Positions 24,809 to 33,374 of a stretch of DNA of 64,000 nucleotides are shown in pieces. The notes beneath the pieces are model-generated. The model ran no database searches. It saw nothing but the letters and a program-made list of their open reading frames with translations, and was not told the origin of the DNA. Every line of letters begins with the position of its first letter. The stretch's first letter is position 1. The position numbers and the translations under genes were made by a program. The DNA is from Streptosporangiaceae bacterium (GTDB lineage: Bacteria > Actinomycetota > Actinomycetes > Streptosporangiales > Streptosporangiaceae), in assembly GCA_025934375.1 (NCBI GenBank), contig JAICYD010000005.1:1-64000 (forward strand), written 5' to 3'.

Positions 24809-27800
24809 TCAGACGCTCGTCTGGCGGGCCGTGGGCTCCTCAGACGACCGCTGCTGCGGCAGCATCTCCTCGCCCTCGGCGGACTCCGGATCGGGAGCGG
24901 CCAGCGATGAGCCCATCCGCAGGCACGCGGCCGGCAGCGCGAGCACGCCGACGAGCAGCAAGGTGGCCAGGCCGCCGAGCAGCACGCACGCGGCCGGGAA
25001 GAGCAGTTCCAGCCCGGCCTTCCCGTCCGAGACGGCGAAGGGAACCAGGGCCGCGCCGGTCACCACCGCGACGGTGAGCACGTGGCCCGCCGTGGTGGAC
25101 GCCGCGGCCGCGAACCGCGTGGCGAGGTCGGCCGCCCGGTCGTCATGGCCGGACACGCTGGCCCGCACCCGGACGTCAGCCCGGATCCGCGCGATGATGA
25201 TGATGGCCATCCGCGCGGCCAGCGCGAACAGGCCGAGCAGCCCGGCCACCGCGCCCAGCGAGCCCGCCCAGCCGGCCAGGAACAGCACCAGCATCCCGCC
25301 CGACATCGCCGCCGGGATGGACACGAACGCGATCACCGCCAGCCGCCAGCTGCGCACCGCCGCCTGGGTGATCAAGAAGACGCCCAGCAGTGCCGCCAGG
25401 ACGTAGGCGAGGAACGCCGGGAACGACGTGCCCGGCACCACGGTGTCGCCTGGCTGCGCTCCGGCCTGCGTGGCCGCGTCCAGCCCGGCGCCGCTCATCA
25501 CCTGGGTGTTGTACGACATCGGCAGCGCCAGCGAGGTCAGGCGGCTGGAGATGTCCGCGCTCACCGCGCTTATGCTGCGCCCGCTGACGTTCGCGGTCAC
25601 GTCGAGGTACAGGGCCGTGTTGTCGTGCTTGATGTCGGAGGGCTCGTTGGCGACGGCGATGCTCGCGACCTGCCCGAGCCGCACGTGCCCGTTATTGCCG
25701 TCGTCGATCAGCAGGTTCTGCAGGGCCTGCACGCTAGAGCGCACCGACGGGATCGAAAAGACGGTGACGTCGAAGACCTTGTCACTCTCGAAGAAGTTGC
25801 CGACGGTCAGGCCCTCGGTCAGCGTCGCGACCTCGCGCCGGATGTCGCCTGCCGCTAGCCCGTACCGCTCCGCGTTGTCGAGGTTGACGGTGACGGCGAG
25901 GGTCGGCTGCCGGGCCGGGAGCTGAACCTGAGCGCCCTGGACCCCGCTGACCCCGGCCATCACCGACTTGACCTGCCCGGCGACCTTCTCCAGGGTCGGG
26001 TAGTCGGTGCCGAACACGCGAGTCACGACGTCGCCGGGCGGCGTGGTCAGCACGCCGCCGAGGGCATCGCTCTCGTAGGTGGTCACGGTGCCCCGGATGC
26101 CCGGGGTGCCGTTGGCGACCGCCTTGATCGCGGCGAGCGTTGAGTCGTAGTCCGCGTCTGGCTTGATCGTCACCCACAGCTGGCCGGAGTTGGTGGCGAC
26201 GATCTGGTTGGAGGTGAGCGCCCGCCCGAGGGTCGCGCCCACGTCCTGCACGCCGGGGATTGACTCCAGGTCGTTGCTGGCGATCGTGGCGACGCGGTTC
26301 ATCTCGGTCAGCGACATGCTGGGCGAGCCGGTCCACTGGACGACCAGGTTCCGGTCGGCGAAGCTCGGCTGGGCCGGGTGCAGGAACGGTATCCCGGCGA
26401 TCACGGCGATCCCCGCGACCGCGCACAGCGCGGGCACCACCAGGGCTGGCATCCGGCCGATGCCGCGCAGGGTGCGGGAGTAGCCGTGGGACAGCCGGCC
26501 CTGGATCGCCGCGATCGCGCGCGGCGGGTGCTGGGGGCCGACGCTGGAGACCAGCGATGTCAAGGCGGTGGAGATCCCCGCCGCGATGATTACCGACCCG
26601 GCCACGGCCACCAGGTAGGCCACCGCCATGGGCCGCAGGAAGGACGCCGTCGTGCCCGAGGAGACCAGCAGCGGGACCGCCGCCAGCACGGCCACGATGA
26701 GCCCGGCGCCCAGCCCCGGCACGAAGCCTGCGGATGCCGCGTCCGCCACGACCAGTCCGAGGGCGAGCAGCAGCCCCAGGAGCACCAGTGCGTTGAGCGT
26801 GTAGCCCATGACGAACAACAAGATGATCGCCACCGACAGCGACACCGCGATGGACGCCACCGCGACGAACGCGGTCCGCAGTGACATCAGCAGCAGGAGC
26901 AGGGCGAGCGCCGCGAGCACCGCCGCGAGGATGGCGGCGGTCCGCAGGTTGTCGTTCGCGCTGGTGGCGTACGTGCTCGCCTGGAACAGCGACGTGTCAA
27001 CGGTCACGCCCGGCATGCCCGGGGCGAGCTGGGCCAGCGCCTGCCGCACCTCGCGGTTGATCTGCGGCACGCTGGCGCCCGGCAGCTTCTGGATCACCAG
27101 GACCAGGCCCGGGGTGCCGTGCACCAGGGCGTCGCCAATGAGCGGCTGGTGCCCGGTGACGACCTGCGCGACGTCGCCGATCGTGATCTTCGTGGAGTCG
27201 GCGATCGGCAGCCCGGTCATGTTGGCGGGCGTGCCGAACGGCAGGATGTGCCGGATGTCGAGCCGCTGGTTCGATCCCTCGATGTAGCCGCCGGTGCCCG
27301 GGGCCGACCCCTGCAGGTAGGTGATCGGCGAGACGAGCTGGGAGTTACCCGCGGTCTGGACGACCTGCGCCAGCGTCACGTGCTTGGCGGCGAGCTTGGC
27401 CGGGTCCACTTGTACCTGGAGTTGCCGGTCGGCCTGCCCGAAGGTCGAGATGTTGGCGACCCCGTCCAGGCCCAGCAGCTTGGGCACGATGGTCCACCGC
27501 GACAGCACCGACAAGTCGATGATGCTCTGGGTCTTGGAGGTGATGCCGACCAGCATCGTGTTGCTAGTCGTGGACACGGGCTGCACCATCGTCGGCGGGC
27601 TGGACACGTTCGGCAAGATGAACGCCGAGTTCAGCCGCTCCTGCACCAGCTGGCGGGCGCGGTACAAGTCGGTGCCCGGGGCGAAGTGCAGCTCAATGTC
27701 CGATAGCCCGGGGATTGAGTCCGAGGTCATGTCGGTCGTGCCGAGGATGCCGGACAAGAGGTTCTTCTCCAGCGGCACGGTGACAAGCTCCTCGACCTCC

Positions 27801-27973
27801 GGCGCGGAAAGGCCCAGCGCCTCGATCTGGACATCGACGGTCACCGGCGACGTCTCCGGGAGGGTATCGGTGGACATGCGCGGCAACGTCAAGATGCCCG
27901 CGACGATTATCCCGGCCGCTACCGCGATAACCAGGATGCGAAAACGGGTGAAAGCATCAATAACGGTACGCAC
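24809..27973 (-). CDS. RND efflux permease-like protein lacking most proton-relay acids
   Basis: 1054 residues with full RND architecture: porter domain with TDTLPETSPVTVDVQI, two TM blocks and a C-terminal AARMAIIIIARIRADV in TM10. It is clearly a relative of the second pump of the operon. In TM4 the usual VDDAIxxxEN is replaced by VVADAASAGFV, leaving only one acidic residue of the relay. TM10 keeps Arg but loses the usual Asn. The protein is therefore probably not an independent proton-driven pump and may form mixed trimers with the downstream homolog. First gene of the operon, GTG start at 27973. Confidence 0.9.
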   Translation of the reverse strand: MRTVIDAFTRFRILVIAVAAGIIVAGILTLPRMSTDTLPETSPVTVDVQIEALGLSAPEVEELVTVPLEKNLLSGILGTTDMTSDSIPGLSDIELHFAPGTDLYRARQLVQERLNSAFILPNVSSPPTMVQPVSTTSNTMLVGITSKTQSIIDLSVLSRWTIVPKLLGLDGVANISTFGQADRQLQVQVDPAKLAAKHVTLAQVVQTAGNSQLVSPITYLQGSAPGTGGYIEGSNQRLDIRHILPFGTPANMTGLPIADSTKITIGDVAQVVTGHQPLIGDALVHGTPGLVLVIQKLPGASVPQINREVRQALAQLAPGMPGVTVDTSLFQASTYATSANDNLRTAAILAAVLAALALLLLLMSLRTAFVAVASIAVSLSVAIILLFVMGYTLNALVLLGLLLALGLVVADAASAGFVPGLGAGLIVAVLAAVPLLVSSGTTASFLRPMAVAYLVAVAGSVIIAAGISTALTSLVSSVGPQHPPRAIAAIQGRLSHGYSRTLRGIGRMPALVVPALCAVAGIAVIAGIPFLHPAQPSFADRNLVVQWTGSPSMSLTEMNRVATIASNDLESIPGVQDVGATLGRALTSNQIVATNSGQLWVTIKPDADYDSTLAAIKAVANGTPGIRGTVTTYESDALGGVLTTPPGDVVTRVFGTDYPTLEKVAGQVKSVMAGVSGVQGAQVQLPARQPTLAVTVNLDNAERYGLAAGDIRREVATLTEGLTVGNFFESDKVFDVTVFSIPSVRSSVQALQNLLIDDGNNGHVRLGQVASIAVANEPSDIKHDNTALYLDVTANVSGRSISAVSADISSRLTSLALPMSYNTQVMSGAGLDAATQAGAQPGDTVVPGTSFPAFLAYVLAALLGVFLITQAAVRSWRLAVIAFVSIPAAMSGGMLVLFLAGWAGSLGAVAGLLGLFALAARMAIIIIARIRADVRVRASVSGHDDRAADLATRFAAAASTTAGHVLTVAVVTGAALVPFAVSDGKAGLELLFPAACVLLGGLATLLLVGVLALPAACLRMGSSLAAPDPESAEGEEMLPQQRSSEEPTARQTSV

Positions 27974-28659
27974 CTACCGCCCCCTGAGCAGCACGAAGCA
28001 ATCAGAGACGCCCCGGTTGAAGAATCTGGTCACGTTTTCCCGCTCGGCCTCTTAGGCCCTGTCAATTCCCCTAGAGGGGGGAATGCCCCGCTAGATACGC
28101 TAGACGCGCTCGGTTCCCAAATACCTGGTCCGCCAGCCCCGTCCGGCTTGAGAGGAACCGCATATGGCGGCAATACCCGCGCTCATGCCGGACTAGACCA
28201 GAACTGGGAATATAGACAGGTTTCGCTTCGATATACCCTCGCATACCGCGCGAACCGGCCCCTGGTGCACCCCGTCCGGTCCCGCCGCGCGGAGTCCGGG
28301 ATCTCGGGGGCCGGGATGCGACAGCGCCGGCCCCACCGCGACTTGCCGCCGGCCGGCGGCCGGGGCAGGCGCGGGCACCGTCACCGGGACGGGCACCGCA
28401 CAGCGGATGGTGGGCGCGAAGCCGCACGCAAGCCTCCTCAAGGTACATATGAAGGTAAAAAATCTCTAACCATACCTAAGACGCAGAAGTACCCCGACTA
28501 GTTGCCGTTTGACCAGCTTGGTTTAGTCACGATTTGGCGACGACCGTCAGGGTTCCTGCTGACCTGGGCAAACAGGCAGCGTGGCGTTCCGCCAAGCGCC
28601 CCATCCGCCACATCCCGCACAAATCCGCCCCGCGGGGAGGGCAGCGCGAACCGCCCGTC
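27974..28659. other. Intergenic region upstream of the RND operon
   Basis: 686 bp without a credible gene. It should contain the RND operon promoter. On the leftward strand TTGACA at 28060-28065 is a good -35 but has no matching -10 at 17 bp. CCCCTAGAGGGG at 28068-28079 is a perfect 12-bp palindrome beside it and may be an operator. The part at 28440-28550 is AT-richer with no feature that I recognise. Confidence 0.5.
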
Positions 28660-29211
28660 CTACCGAGGAAGAAAAAGGAGGAGCACGTCCCGCACCGATT
28701 CGCCCGCACTGGCCCCCGGGCCGGCCCCGCGGGTGCGGGCGACTTTCCGCCAGCCCCAGGCGCGCAGGGCACGTTGCGCGGCGGTGGCGGCCGGGGAAAT
28801 GGTAATGGTCGCCCGCTCCTCGGGGCGGCCGGCCAGCAGCCGGCGGTGCAGTTCGGCGCCGATGCCCTGCTTGCGCCAGGCCGGCCGGACGATCAGCGTG
28901 GTGAAGGCGAAGGTCCGCCCGGGGCGCTCGGCGGTGAGGTCACCCGGCAGCGGGCTGGTCACGTCCTTCCACCAGGAGGTGGACGCCCGCAGCGGCATGC
29001 CGGCCGCCCAGCCGACAAGGTAGCCGCCATGGCGGGCCTCGGCCAGCGCGAAGCCGGGCTGGCGGCGCCAGACCCGCAGCTGGCGGGCGTCCTCGATGCC
29101 AGCGTCCGGGCACTCCTGCGCGCGCAGGGCCAGCAGGTCATCCTCGCTGGCGGCGGCCCGCGGGCCGTCAAGGAGCCGGAAGGAGATCCCGGCGGCGGTC
29201 ACGTCACCCAT
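28660..29211 (-). CDS. GNAT family N-acetyltransferase
   Basis: 183 residues. Core GNAT motif A reads TTLIVRPAWRKQGIGAELHRRLL, with the acetyl-CoA pyrophosphate loop RKQGIG near residue 115, followed by ERATITISPAATAAQRALRAWGWRK, the motif B helix. The N-terminal half carries GGYLVGWAAGMPL, the expected strand pair. The gene starts 13 bp inside the end of the methyltransferase gene, so they are co-transcribed. Acceptor unknown. The last 30 residues form an Ala/Gly-rich tail ending LLLFLPR. Confidence 0.85.
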   Translation of the reverse strand: MGDVTAAGISFRLLDGPRAAASEDDLLALRAQECPDAGIEDARQLRVWRRQPGFALAEARHGGYLVGWAAGMPLRASTSWWKDVTSPLPGDLTAERPGRTFAFTTLIVRPAWRKQGIGAELHRRLLAGRPEERATITISPAATAAQRALRAWGWRKVARTRGAGPGASAGESVRDVLLLFLPR

Positions 29212-29942
29212 TCTCTCCGGTCGCCAGACCCGGCGAGCCGGTAGACCGTGACCGTCTTGACCGCGACATCCTCGATCGCGGTGAGGACCGGGATCTCGTA
29301 GGCGGCGACCGGGGCCAGCCGGTCCCTGGGCACGAAGGCGCGGCCGGGGTCGGCGACCAGCACGTCGGCGCCCTTACCGTCGGCGGCCTTACCGGTGGCG
29401 GTACTGCCGGTGGCGGTACTGCCGGTGGCCGCCGCGCGCAGGAAGGCCAGCGCGGTCGCGGCCAGCTCGCGCTCGTAGAAGACGTCGGCGGCGAGCACCA
29501 CGTCCGCTCCCCTTATGTCCGGGGCGGCAGTGTCCTGGGCGGCAGTGCGCGCGCCGGCTGCGTCGGCGCCAGCCGCCGACTTCATGTCCAGGTGCCGGAC
29601 GTCGACGGCGACCTCGTTGGCGGCCGCGTTGCCCGCGATGGCGGCCAGGGCGTCCGGGTCGATGTCGGTGGCCGTCACCGCCGCCGCGCCCGCCTTCGCC
29701 GCCGCGATGGCCACCAGCCCGGACCCGGAGGCGACGTCGAGCACGCGCTTGCCGCGCACCACTCCCGGGTTGTCCAGGACATAACGGGCCAGCGCCTGCC
29801 CGCCGGCCCACGGGAACGCCCAGAACGGCGGCGCGTCCCGCCCGGACGCGTCCCACAGCTCCCACGGCGCCTGCGCCGTCGCCAGCGTGACCTCAGCGAC
29901 AAACGGCACCGCAACCCGCGCCAGTCCGTCCGCACCCGCCAC
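29199..29942 (-). CDS. Class I SAM-dependent methyltransferase (ETFB-lysine/PrmA-like)
   Basis: 247 residues. Motif I is VLDVASGSGLVAIAAAKAGA near residue 68, the acidic SAM loop is TATDIDPDALAAI, and motif IV is ADVVLAADVFYE. The upstream PPFWAFPWAGGQALARYVLD block is typical of the small nicotinamide/ETFB-type lysine methyltransferases. Two low-complexity inserts are odd: an Ala/Asp/Thr run before motif IV and GSTATGSTATG after it, the latter made by a 15-bp tandem repeat. GTG start with AAGAGG upstream, that site being part of the 18-bp repeat shared with 8270-8287. Substrate protein unknown. Confidence 0.83.
   Translation of the reverse strand: MAGADGLARVAVPFVAEVTLATAQAPWELWDASGRDAPPFWAFPWAGGQALARYVLDNPGVVRGKRVLDVASGSGLVAIAAAKAGAAAVTATDIDPDALAAIAGNAAANEVAVDVRHLDMKSAAGADAAGARTAAQDTAAPDIRGADVVLAADVFYERELAATALAFLRAAATGSTATGSTATGKAADGKGADVLVADPGRAFVPRDRLAPVAAYEIPVLTAIEDVAVKTVTVYRLAGSGDRREWVT
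29392..29430 (-). repeat. 15-bp in-frame tandem repeat in the methyltransferase
   Basis: Unit CCGGTGGCGGTACTG at 29392-29406 and 29407-29421 plus nine further bases. On the coding strand it yields the GSTAT repeat. Confidence 0.88.
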
Positions 29943-29949
29943 GCGCGCC

Positions 29950-29967
29950 CGCCTCTTGCTGTTATCA
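29950..29967. repeat. Dispersed 18-bp repeat, copy 2
   Basis: CGCCTCTTGCTGTTATCA is identical to 8270-8287. On the minus strand it holds AAGAGG, the likely ribosome site for the methyltransferase at 29942. Confidence 0.7.
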
Positions 29968-29980
29968 GATGGCTCGCCGA

Positions 29981-30026
29981 TATGTTTGGGTTTGCCGGTG
30001 TCATGACACCGGCAAACCCAAACATA
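29981..30026. terminator. Perfect 46-bp palindrome
   Basis: Arms of 22 bp (29981-30002 and 30005-30026) around a central AT, itself within TCATGA, with no mismatch. The arm begins TATGTTTGGGTTTGCCGG. It is only about 45% GC, far below its surroundings. It lies 21 bp beyond the stop of the SDR gene at 30048 and 38 bp before the methyltransferase start. It could be a terminator for the SDR gene, a protein-binding site, or a mobile palindromic element. Confidence 0.75.
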
Positions 30027-30047
30027 ACCGCATGGCGGCGCCGCCGC

Positions 30048-30923
30048 TCAGCTGGCCGGGCCCGGGCGAGGGAGGTCGCGGTACTTGGCCAGCTCCTGGT
30101 AGTCGTAGGCGGCCTCGGGGTTGGCGCGGACGAACTCATCCAGCTTCACCGCTCCGTCACCGACGAGGATGCGCCACCGCCCGGTCCGGACGCCATCGAG
30201 GATGACCGTCGCGGCCTGCGCGGCGGTCATCGGGGCGTTCTCCCGGAAGCCGGCGTTCGCCCGCGCGATTACCTCGTCATCGGTGACGCCGAAGGCCCGC
30301 AGCGAGTTGCCGACGATGTTCGTCGCCACGTGCCCGGGCAGCACGAGGGCCACCTTGACGTGCGGCGCGTTGACCCGCAGGTCCTCGATCAGCGACTCGG
30401 TGAACCCCCTCACGGCGAACTTCGCGGTGCTGTACGCGGTGTGCGGCCAGGCCGGCCCGAGCGAGGCCCAGAACCCGTTGACGCTGCTGGTATTCACGAG
30501 CACCCCCTCGGGGGCGGCGATGAGCAGCGGCAGGAACACCCGCGCGGTGTAGTAGACGCCCCACCAGTTCACCGCGAAGACCCGCTCCCACTGCTCCCGC
30601 TGGTCCTTGATGAAGCTGCCGCCCGCGCCGATCGCCGCGTTGGCGAAGACCAGGTCGACATGATCGCGGCCATGAGTGGCCAGCGCGGCGTCAGCGAAGC
30701 GCCGCACCGCTTCCTCATCGGAGACATCACACAGCTGATGACTCACCGTAACGAAACTGAGGCTCTCCCCCGTTGCCATCTTGATCGTCTCGGCCAGGTC
30801 GCCGGCGTTGACGTCGCAGACCGCGACGTCGCACCCTTGCGCGGCCAGCTGGCGCACCAGCTCCCGGCCCATCCCCGAGCCGCCGCCCGTGACGACCGCG
30901 AACTTCCCGGCAAACGATTCCAT
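30048..30923 (-). CDS. SDR family oxidoreductase
   Basis: Short-chain dehydrogenase of 291 residues. The cofactor loop is VVTGGGSGMGRELVRQLA at residues about 8-25 with CDVNA after strand 2. NAG appears as ANAAIGAGG. The catalytic Ser is in NTSSVNGFW, and YxxxK is YSTAKFAV. The start at 30923 (MESFAGKF) is chosen because the conserved fold begins there; a GTG at 30953 is in frame but adds unconserved residues. It is encoded 38 bp after the TetR gene in the same direction, so it is probably in the same transcript. Substrate unknown. Confidence 0.87.
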   Translation of the reverse strand: MESFAGKFAVVTGGGSGMGRELVRQLAAQGCDVAVCDVNAGDLAETIKMATGESLSFVTVSHQLCDVSDEEAVRRFADAALATHGRDHVDLVFANAAIGAGGSFIKDQREQWERVFAVNWWGVYYTARVFLPLLIAAPEGVLVNTSSVNGFWASLGPAWPHTAYSTAKFAVRGFTESLIEDLRVNAPHVKVALVLPGHVATNIVGNSLRAFGVTDDEVIARANAGFRENAPMTAAQAATVILDGVRTGRWRILVGDGAVKLDEFVRANPEAAYDYQELAKYRDLPRPGPAS

Positions 30924-30961
30924 GCCGCGAGCGTAACCCGCCGTCCGCGGCACTCGCAGGC

Positions 30962-31642
30962 CTACCGGCCTGGCGACGGTCGCAGCCCGGTGAGGAGGCG
31001 GTCAAGCACCTCGCCCAGCTCGGCGCGCATGGTCGCCGGCTCGGCGGCGCGGGCGATGGCCAGGCTTGCCTCGGTGAGCATCGCGATGACCAGCCGCGCC
31101 AGCGCCCCGGTCGGGACCGGGGCCAGGTCGCCGGATTCGACCGCACGGGCCAGCCACTCTTCGAGCAGGTTGCGGCCATATCGGTCGACCAGTTCCTCCC
31201 AGGCCGGGTCGCCGAGCACCCGTGGCCCGTCCACCAGCACGATCCGCTGGAAGTCGCCGCCGGCGACGCAGACGTCGAGGAACGCGGCGACGCCGTCGCG
31301 GATCTCCTGCAGCGCGGACGGCGCCTCGGCGGCCAGCTGCTCGTCGACGAGCTGCAAGGCGACCTCCCCGGCCGCCTCGGCCATGGCCGCGCGGAACAGG
31401 TCGGCCTTGTCCCGGAAATGATGGTACAGCGCGCCCCTGGTCACCCGGGCCTCGGCGACGACCTGCTCGGTGCCGGTCCCGTCGTAGCCATTCGCGGCGA
31501 ACAGCCGCCGCGCCGCCGCGACCAGGGCATCCCGCGTGTCCGCGGCGTGCTCCGCGCGGCGCGCCGCGGGACCCGAAGCTCCCCGTGACCCTGACGGCCT
31601 GTCTTGGGACGGCTGACTTGGGGGTTGCGGTTTCGCGGGCAT
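30962..31642 (-). CDS. TetR-family transcriptional regulator
   Basis: 226 residues. The N-terminal HTH is RRLFAANGYDGTGTEQVV and ARVTRGALYHHFRDKADLF, an excellent TetR match, preceded by a Pro/Gly/Arg-rich tail. The start at 31642 is chosen because upstream in-frame sequence is repeat-like and lies in the operator region. Divergent from hpnH across 152 bp with several inverted and direct repeats, so it probably controls both itself with the SDR gene and hpnH. Confidence 0.85.
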   Translation of the reverse strand: MPAKPQPPSQPSQDRPSGSRGASGPAARRAEHAADTRDALVAAARRLFAANGYDGTGTEQVVAEARVTRGALYHHFRDKADLFRAAMAEAAGEVALQLVDEQLAAEAPSALQEIRDGVAAFLDVCVAGGDFQRIVLVDGPRVLGDPAWEELVDRYGRNLLEEWLARAVESGDLAPVPTGALARLVIAMLTEASLAIARAAEPATMRAELGEVLDRLLTGLRPSPGR

Positions 31643-31708
31643 ACAGCCATCATGTGGCATACAGCTTGTATGTTCAAGGCACGCTGCATGCCACAGGCGC
31701 GCTGTATG
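31639..31708. promoter_or_regulatory. Operator region between TetR gene and hpnH
   Basis: CATACAGCTTGTATG at 31658-31672 is a perfect 6-bp-armed inverted repeat. GCATACAGC occurs directly at 31639-31647 and 31657-31665, and its inverse GCTGTATG at 31701-31708. TGTGGCAT at 31653-31660 pairs with ATGCCACA at 31688-31695. The density of matching half-sites suggests cooperative TetR binding. Confidence 0.65.
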
Positions 31709-31794
31709 ACACGGACAAGCGGTACGAGACAGACACGGTGTACGCAGAGGGTGCACGCTGGCACACGGTGCACGGGACATGAAGGGCGCTAACC

Positions 31795-32796
31795 ATGGCG
31801 ATGCCACTGCACCTCACGGTGAAGCTCGGGACGTACCTGATGAAGCAGAAGGTCAAGGGCGTCAAGAAGTACCCGCTGATCATGGAGCTTGAGCCGCTGT
31901 TCGCGTGCAACCTCAAGTGCGTGGGCTGCGGCAAGATCCAGCAGCCGCACACGCTGCTCAAGCAGCGAATGCCGGTCGAGCAGGCGATCGCGGCGGTCGA
32001 GGAGTGCGGCGCGCCCATGGTCTCGATCGCCGGCGGCGAGCCGCTGATGCACCCGCAGGTCCACGAGATCACCGCTGAGCTGCTCAAGCGCAAGAAGTTC
32101 GTGGTGCTGTGCACGAACGCGATCCTGCTGCCCAAGCACATCGACAAGTTCAAGCCGAGCAAGAACTTCGCCTGGATGGTTCACCTCGACGGCCTCGGCG
32201 AGCGGCACGACGAGGCGGTCGCCAAGGAGGGCGTGTTCGACCAGGCGGTCGCGGCGATCAAGCTCGCCAAGGAAAAGGGCTTCCAGGTCTACACGAACAC
32301 CACGGTGTTCAACACGGACACGCCGCAGGACCTCATCGACACGATGGAGTACCTGAACAACGAGCTCAAGGTCGACCGGATGCAGATCGCCCCCGGCTAC
32401 GCCTACGAGAAGGCCCCCAGCCAGGACCGCTTCCTCGGGGTGCAGCAGACCCGCGAGCTGTTCAGCAAGACGTTCGCCGATGGGCGGCGCAAGAAGTGGC
32501 GGCTCAACCACTCGCAGCTGTACCTGGACTTCCTCGAGGGCAAGAAGGAGTTCGAGTGCACCCCGTGGGGCGTCCCGCTGTACTGCCTCAAGGGCTGGCA
32601 GAAGCCGTGCTACCTGATGGACGACGGCTACGCCGCCACCTGGAAGGAGCTCCTCGAGGACACCGACTGGGACAGCTTCGGCCGCGGCAAGGACCCGCGC
32701 TGCGACAACTGCATGGCGCACTGCGGCTACGAGCCGACCGCCGTCCTCGCGACGATGGACTCCCTGCGCGAAAGCCTCCGCTCCCTCGTCGGCTAA
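31795..32796 (+). CDS. hpnH: Adenosyl-hopene transferase HpnH (radical SAM)
   Basis: Radical SAM enzyme joining a 5'-deoxyadenosyl group to diploptene, the first step to extended (C35) hopanoids. 333 residues, standard length. The [4Fe-4S] motif is CNLKCVGCGK at about residues 38-47. The GGEP SAM-binding block is SIAGGEPLMHP. The C-terminal cysteines (CLKGWQKPCYL and CDNCMAHCGYE) match the extended family domain. GAAGGG lies ahead of the ATG. No squalene-hopene cyclase or other hpn gene is in the window, so this copy is isolated, paired only with a divergent TetR regulator. Confidence 0.94.
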   Translation: MAMPLHLTVKLGTYLMKQKVKGVKKYPLIMELEPLFACNLKCVGCGKIQQPHTLLKQRMPVEQAIAAVEECGAPMVSIAGGEPLMHPQVHEITAELLKRKKFVVLCTNAILLPKHIDKFKPSKNFAWMVHLDGLGERHDEAVAKEGVFDQAVAAIKLAKEKGFQVYTNTTVFNTDTPQDLIDTMEYLNNELKVDRMQIAPGYAYEKAPSQDRFLGVQQTRELFSKTFADGRRKKWRLNHSQLYLDFLEGKKEFECTPWGVPLYCLKGWQKPCYLMDDGYAATWKELLEDTDWDSFGRGKDPRCDNCMAHCGYEPTAVLATMDSLRESLRSLVG

Positions 32797-33374
32797 CGCG
32801 GGAACTTTATGTACCCGGTCGGGGGTGACGTCACCAGGTGGGTGGCGAATACCCCCGTCCCGGCGTAGTTGTAGTCCGACACGATGATCTCCGTGCCGCC
32901 GTCCCGCAGCGAGTCCACCCAGGCGACGTGGCCAACGCCAGCCGAGGCGACCCAGACCGCGACCGCGCCCGGCGCGGGAAGCTCGTTCACCGTGACGCCC
33001 GGCTCCCTGGCGACGCTGGCGATCCACTGGCTGGCGTCGCCCAGGCCGGTGAACAGCCCGGCGGGCACGCGGGCTCGCGACAGCCGCCACGCGACGTACG
33101 ACGTGCAGTTGCGGTACTCATAGCCCCACGGGTCGCTAGGCCGGAAGTCACCGGTCCGGCTGTCGCGGTAGCCCCAGTTGTACAGGTTGCCCGGACGGCC
33201 CGGATCGGCGCAGGCCGGTCCCCCCGCCGCCCCGTACTCGCACGTCGCGCTCGCGTACGGGTAGCCGCCCGCGGTGAGGCCGGCGGCCGGCGGCCCGGCC
33301 CCCTGCCCCGATGTCCCCCATAGTGCGTGGACCAGGAACGCCGGGACGACCGCCCACGCGCCCCAGCCGGTCAC
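32793..33374 (-). CDS. CHAP-domain peptidoglycan amidase/endopeptidase
   Basis: 193 residues from GTG 33374. A hydrophobic N-terminal segment (GWGAWAVVPAFLVHALWG) may be a signal or anchor but lacks positive charges. The CHAP domain covers about residues 60-190: catalytic Cys in YEYRNCTSYVAWRLS, catalytic His in GVGHVAWVDS, and the family end VSDYNYAGTGVF. The start is set by a 4-bp GTGA overlap with a short upstream ORF that has a strong ribosome site, suggesting coupled translation. A longer frame upstream to 33512 runs through repeats and looks unreal. It converges with hpnH, overlapping by 4 bp. Confidence 0.8.
   Translation of the reverse strand: MTGWGAWAVVPAFLVHALWGTSGQGAGPPAAGLTAGGYPYASATCEYGAAGGPACADPGRPGNLYNWGYRDSRTGDFRPSDPWGYEYRNCTSYVAWRLSRARVPAGLFTGLGDASQWIASVAREPGVTVNELPAPGAVAVWVASAGVGHVAWVDSLRDGGTEIIVSDYNYAGTGVFATHLVTSPPTGYIKFPR

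Noticed and set aside
28071-28501. ORFs on both strands upstream of the RND operon
   Set aside because: Arg/Pro/Gly-rich with no start signals; no domain recognised.
30924-30953. Longer start for the SDR gene at 30953
   Set aside because: Ten extra residues without conservation or ribosome site; the fold starts at 30923.
31643-31807. N-terminal extension of the TetR protein
   Set aside because: Cys/His-rich translation of operator repeats, overlapping the hpnH start.
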